DNA from: Xylaria sp. FL1777
Taxonomy: Eukaryota; Ascomycota; Sordariomycetes; Xylariales; Xylariaceae
Length of the DNA stretch: 13,333 nucleotides
NCBI GenBank assembly: GCA_022578965.1
Contig: MU401019.1
Location: 1-13,333, forward strand
Direction: 5' to 3'
Position numbers and translations under genes: made by a program. Under the pieces are notes generated by a model. The model was not told where the DNA came from, ran no database searches, and saw nothing but the letters and a program-made list of their open reading frames with translations. Below, piece after piece: positions 9,901 to 13,333 of this stretch; the first letter of the stretch is position 1, and every line of letters begins with the position of its first letter.

Positions 9901-11630
9901 AAACGGAAAAAAAAAGCTATAAAAAAGGAAAAATTTTTTAACTTAAAAAAAAAGTATAAGTTATAAAAGTTTAAAACAATAAAAAACAATAAAGCAATTT
10001 AAAAAATACGTTTTTAAAGCAAAAATATAAAGTTGCTATTTTAAGTTAAAATAAAAATGCTACACTAAATAAATTTAAATGCTTTATTTATATAAGTTAA
10101 AATAAATAAGCATACAAATATTATTTAAAAGCTTTACAGTTATTAAAACAAATTATAAAAAAATATATTTATTATACAAACAATTAAAGTTATTTAATAT
10201 ATAACCTAAAAAAATAGTTTAACTAAAAATAACAAACAATAAAAAGTAGTAAATTAATATAATTAGCAAACTTATAAAACTATAAAAACTTTAAACTATT
10301 AAAGCTTAAAATATAGCTTAAAAAAAAATTATATTTAAAAAAACAAAACTATAATTATAAATAGTATAATTATTAAACTAATTATAAACTACTAAAACAT
10401 TTAGTTGTTAAATAAACTTAAAAAAATAAAACTTATAAAACTTTAAAACAAAAACAAATAAAATTAAAAGCTATAAAAAATACTACAAAAAAAAAACTAA
10501 TAAAAATAAACGAAATATTTTTATAGCTTAAATTGCTTTAAATATAACAAAACAAAAAAGCATTAATAGTTAGCGCAAAAACTAATACGTTTTAAAAACT
10601 AAAACTAGCAATTTAACTAATTGCTAAAAGTTATTACTATAATAAAACTATAATAAAAAACAATAATAATATTTTATGTTTAAAAAATTTAAAACATAAT
10701 AAAGTACTATAAAATTGCTATATAATATATTATTGCTATTAATACTTACTTAATAAATTAAAAAATAATTAGTTTTTTAAACAAATTATAAAAACAGAAA
10801 TATAAAACTTTTATAAATTAAAGTAGTTAATTATAACTATAGTTTACTATAAAGATTTATAAAAATTTGCAATATTTAAAGAAAATTTTAATTATACTTA
10901 TAATACTATTTTAAAAAAATATAAAAATAATTGCTATAAATATTACTAGTTAATTAAAGCATAATTATACTAAAAAATAATTGCTAAAAATAAAAAAGCT
11001 TAAAAACTGCAATTTAAAGCTTAACTAAAAGCAAAAATAAAACAAAGTATAATAACATTTAAAGTACTAAAAAAAACAAATATTTAAACATTTAATAAAA
11101 AAAAGTTAAAAAACAAAATAAACATTTGCTAAAAAAACAACAAATAGCTAAAAAAACTAAGGCCTTACGTAAAGTTTAATATAATAACTAGCAAAATTAA
11201 TTTAAAGTTAAACTTATATATTAAAAAAAAAAATATAATACTTTAATTAACTTAAAAGCATAAGCTAATATAATTTTACTTAAAGTAATAAAATAAAATA
11301 AAATTTTTTAAAAATATAAGCAAAAATCTTAAAAAATTAAAAAATTTAATAAAAGCACTTTTAGTTATAATAACAGTTATATATTTAAAAAAACCAAACC
11401 TTTTAATATATTTATATAAAAATATAAAAAGCAAATTATATTAAATATTGCTAATATATTTAATTATAATATTATTTTAAAAATACTATAGTTAAAAACT
11501 AGTAACTTTTTAATTTAATAAAAAGCAAAAACTATTAATTAAAAAAATAAAAAACAAAGCAAAAAAATCAAAAAAATCACAAAAAAAATCCTAAACAAAA
11601 TACTAAAAATATATTATAAATTTTATAAAC
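9900..11630 (+). other. A-rich remnant downstream of outer gag, no pol motifs seen
   Basis: This stretch should hold pol if copy A were full length, but I find no RT box, RNase H or integrase motif in it. The + strand is unusually A-rich. One + frame (codon starts 0 mod 3, about 10467-11490) gives a long Lys/Ile/Leu/Asn-rich, helix-like reading with about 27 stops in 340 codons, which is not far below chance for such AT content. It may be the tail of gag plus a spacer, another degraded element, or non-coding DNA. There is no partner copy in the window for comparison, because copy B is cut off before this region. Confidence 0.35.
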
Positions 11631-11640
11631 TTGTTATAAA

Positions 11641-11720
11641 ATAGGTTAACTAGGCCGGTTAGAGGCCAGGTGTAAAAAAGGCATGCGTAAAAAGAGTTTT
11701 ATTCGTTAAAAAGATATATA
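11641..11720. other. Island of higher GC
   Basis: The first 50 bases hold 23 G/C (46%), against well under 25% for most of the window. They include undegraded CpG and GG/CC pairs (GGCCGG, GAGGCCAGG, GCATGC). This looks like DNA that escaped RIP, either because it was single-copy or because it arrived later. It lies between the end of recognisable copy A material and the repeats preceding copy B, so it may be a junction or an LTR fragment. Confidence 0.6.
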
Positions 11721-11721
11721 T

Positions 11722-11743
11722 TTAAACCACTATAAGGGTTTAA
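11722..11743. repeat. Short inverted repeat (7-bp arms)
   Basis: TTAAACC at 11722-11728 pairs with GGTTTAA at 11737-11743 around an 8-base loop. It is the first of several inverted repeats in the 100 bases before copy B. Its function is unknown. Confidence 0.5.
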
Positions 11744-11751
11744 TGCATGGA

Positions 11752-11782
11752 CTTAATAAACTTAAGCGTTAAGTTTATTAAG
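11752..11782. repeat. Perfect palindrome, 14-bp arms around GCG
   Basis: CTTAATAAACTTAA at 11752-11765 is the exact reverse complement of 11769-11782, separated by GCG. A related, shorter palindrome follows at 11796-11814 (AGACTTAA, GCG, TTAAGTCT). The shared centre ACTTAAGCGTTAAGT shows that the two are copies of one unit. They precede copy B in the same way that the 26-bp tandem array precedes copy A. Confidence 0.9.
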
Positions 11783-11795
11783 CCTTAAATTTAAC

Positions 11796-11814
11796 AGACT
11801 TAAGCGTTAAGTCT
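11796..11814. repeat. Second palindrome of the same unit
   Basis: Eight-base arms (AGACTTAA and TTAAGTCT) flank GCG. Extending outward gives more pairing with a single transition mismatch, so the ancestral arms were probably longer. A degenerate third relative lies at about 11826-11858, with GGACTTAAG and TTAAGTCTATTAA parts but a diverged centre. Confidence 0.85.
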
Positions 11815-12435
11815 ATTAAGCTTCGGACTTAAGACAATATAGCATTAAGTCTATTAAAAAAAGCAATGTTTATAAATTACTACTACTGTTTCTTTTGTTT
11901 ATATAAACATGTACTTTTTATATTTAGTTATTTACTTAGTTCTAGTTTTTTAGCTATTAATTTTTTTATAATTGCTAAGCATTAATATATTTATTATTTT
12001 TAATCTTTTAAAACTTTTATTAATGTATAATAGTAAAAGTACTTTAAAAACTTTTTTAACGAACTATTGTTAAAGATTTTATTATTACTTACAAATTAAA
12101 ACTTTAAAAGCAAACCTGTTATATTAATATATAATAAGTTTATTATACTTTAATAGCTTTTTAATTAATAAAACTTAATATATAAAAACGAATATTAGTA
12201 TAAAAAATTAAGTAATAAACGATTTACAAAATAAACTTTTAAAGGTATACTAAAGAAATATTCAAAAGATAAAAATGCTAAACAGTATTATATAAGTAAA
12301 CTTTACTTAATAACTAATAAATTAAATCTAGGTTATATTACTAAAAACAAAAAGTCAAGAATTAAGTTTAAAAATTTCAAAAATTTTTAAAACTAATAAC
12401 GTACTAAAACAATAAACTTTAGCACTTTTACTAGC

Positions 12436-13333
12436 TACTTTTATTAAAAAAAAAGCAGTAACAAAAAAAAAAAAGTTAAGCAGCAATAATAAAAAAGAAC
12501 TAATGCTAATGCTAATACTACAAAGTAAACTAGTTGCTTTAACTTAAAAAGCAGCTTAAATATTAAATATTATAACTTTTAAACTAATATAAATATTAAC
12601 TATAGTAATTAAAGCAGCAATAATAATTGCTACTATAACAATAAGTTAAAGCTTTAAATAAATAATTATATTATAACTAATGCTAATATTACTACTAGCA
12701 AACTTAATGCTTACTTTTATTATTGCTATACCTAAAATAATAACTTAAAATAAAAAACTTAACTTTTTATTACTACTGCTACTTTTACTATTAAGATTAT
12801 TTATAATATTAAAAATGCTAAACATTAAAAGTTTTAAACTTACTGCTTTAAAGCTTTATAATAAATTTATAAATATAAAAGCTTTTTTAATTTACGCTAA
12901 ACTTTATTTAAAATAGCACTTTATTACTATTACAAAAAAAAACTAAAAAGTAATAACTACTTTATAATTTCTATTAAAAAAAGTACTAAAATAGTTTTAA
13001 TTTATTTTAAAAGATTTTCTAAAAGCTAACAAATTAACTAACCTTAAGCTAAAAATAAAAAAAATTTTTAAAAACTATATTAAGTTTAAAAATTAAATAA
13101 AAGTACTATTTAAAAATACTTAAAAAGCAAAACACGCAAAAAAAGCACTTTATTGCTTAAAACAAACAAAAGTAGCAATAAATTACGCTATAAAATTTAA
13201 ACAATTAGCAGTAATTTTAAAATTGCTTAAGCTTGCATTGTTTTATTTATTTTATAGTAAACTTAAAACTTAAGTTTAAAACAAACTATGCAAAATAAAT
13301 AAACTAGCAAAAATTAATATGTATATTAATATA
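12436..13333 (+). pseudogene. Outer copy B gag (5' part, runs off window)
   Basis: The frame with codon starts 2 mod 3 can be followed across the site where copy A is interrupted. An N-terminal Thr/Ala/Leu-rich linker comes first. A Leu run at about 12770-12796 follows, whose codons are each one or two C-to-T steps from Pro. The capsid-like core then starts near 12824 (equivalent to 9182) and reaches the LKQTK motif near 13157. In-frame TAA/TAG codons at positions of probable Gln, Arg or Trp make it non-functional. The start codon is uncertain. Confidence 0.65.
12740..12744. other. Unoccupied target site of the inner element (ATAAC)
   Basis: In copy B the bases before ATAAC match 1219-1232 and those after it match 9103 onward. 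It is the intact version of the site that the inner element duplicated as ATAAT in copy A. This fixes the borders of the inner insertion to the base. Confidence 0.93.

Larger units (their letters stand above)
11874..13333 (+). mobile_element. Outer Ty3/Gypsy-type element, copy B (truncated by window end)
   Basis: It aligns with copy A at 367-1237 and, after skipping the inner element and one target duplication, with 9103-9691. The coordinate offset is constant at 3642 over the second part. Differences are transitions; in one 60-bp comparison (9541-9600 against 13183-13242) I count nine differences, all C/T or G/A. Copy B is in the same orientation as copy A and is uninterrupted through the insertion site. 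Its pol and right end lie beyond the window. Confidence 0.9.

Noticed and set aside
1..13333. AT-rich organellar, Plasmodium-like or bacterial endosymbiont DNA
   Set aside because: No organellar genes, tRNAs or rRNAs were seen. Coding remnants are LTR retrotransposons with stops at mutated Gln/Arg/Trp codons and transition-only differences between copies, which points to fungal RIP.

Overview
The window is extremely AT-rich (roughly 80% or more by eye). It has no intact gene of convincing length in any frame. What it holds is a nest of Ty3/Gypsy-type LTR retrotransposons that can still be recognised through heavy transition mutation. Wherever two copies can be compared, the differences are almost all C/T or G/A, with essentially no indels. 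Former Gln, Arg and Trp codons have become TAA/TAG/TGA, and Asp/Glu/Gly codons have become Asn/Lys. This is the signature of repeat-induced point mutation (RIP), so the likely source is an AT-rich, gene-poor compartment of a filamentous ascomycete (Pezizomycotina). The species cannot be named from the sequence.

Layout. (1) 1-256: unidentified AT-rich DNA. (2) 257-360: four tandem 26-bp units. (3) About 367-1237: left part of an older Gypsy-type element (outer copy A), running into its gag gene. (4) 1238-9097: a complete younger element of 7,860 bp inserted inside that gag. It has two 193-bp LTRs, flanking ATAAT target duplications, a gag remnant, and a pol remnant with protease, RT, RNase H, integrase and a C-terminal chromodomain (chromovirus type). 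About 2 kb lies between pol and the 3' LTR, where the best reading is an antisense Gln-rich gene remnant. (5) 9103 to about 9900: rest of the outer gag. (6) About 9900-11630: A-rich remnant without recognisable pol motifs. (7) 11641-11873: a small island of higher GC followed by palindromic repeats. (8) About 11874-13333: a second copy (B) of the outer element in the same orientation, cut by the window edge. It is uninterrupted and so preserves the pre-insertion target site at 12740-12744.

History that can be read: two outer copies came first. Copy A was then hit by the inner element, and everything was mutated by RIP-like transitions, probably in more than one round. No gene here can be expected to make a working protein. 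The main open question is the antisense reading frame between pol and the 3' LTR of the inner element.
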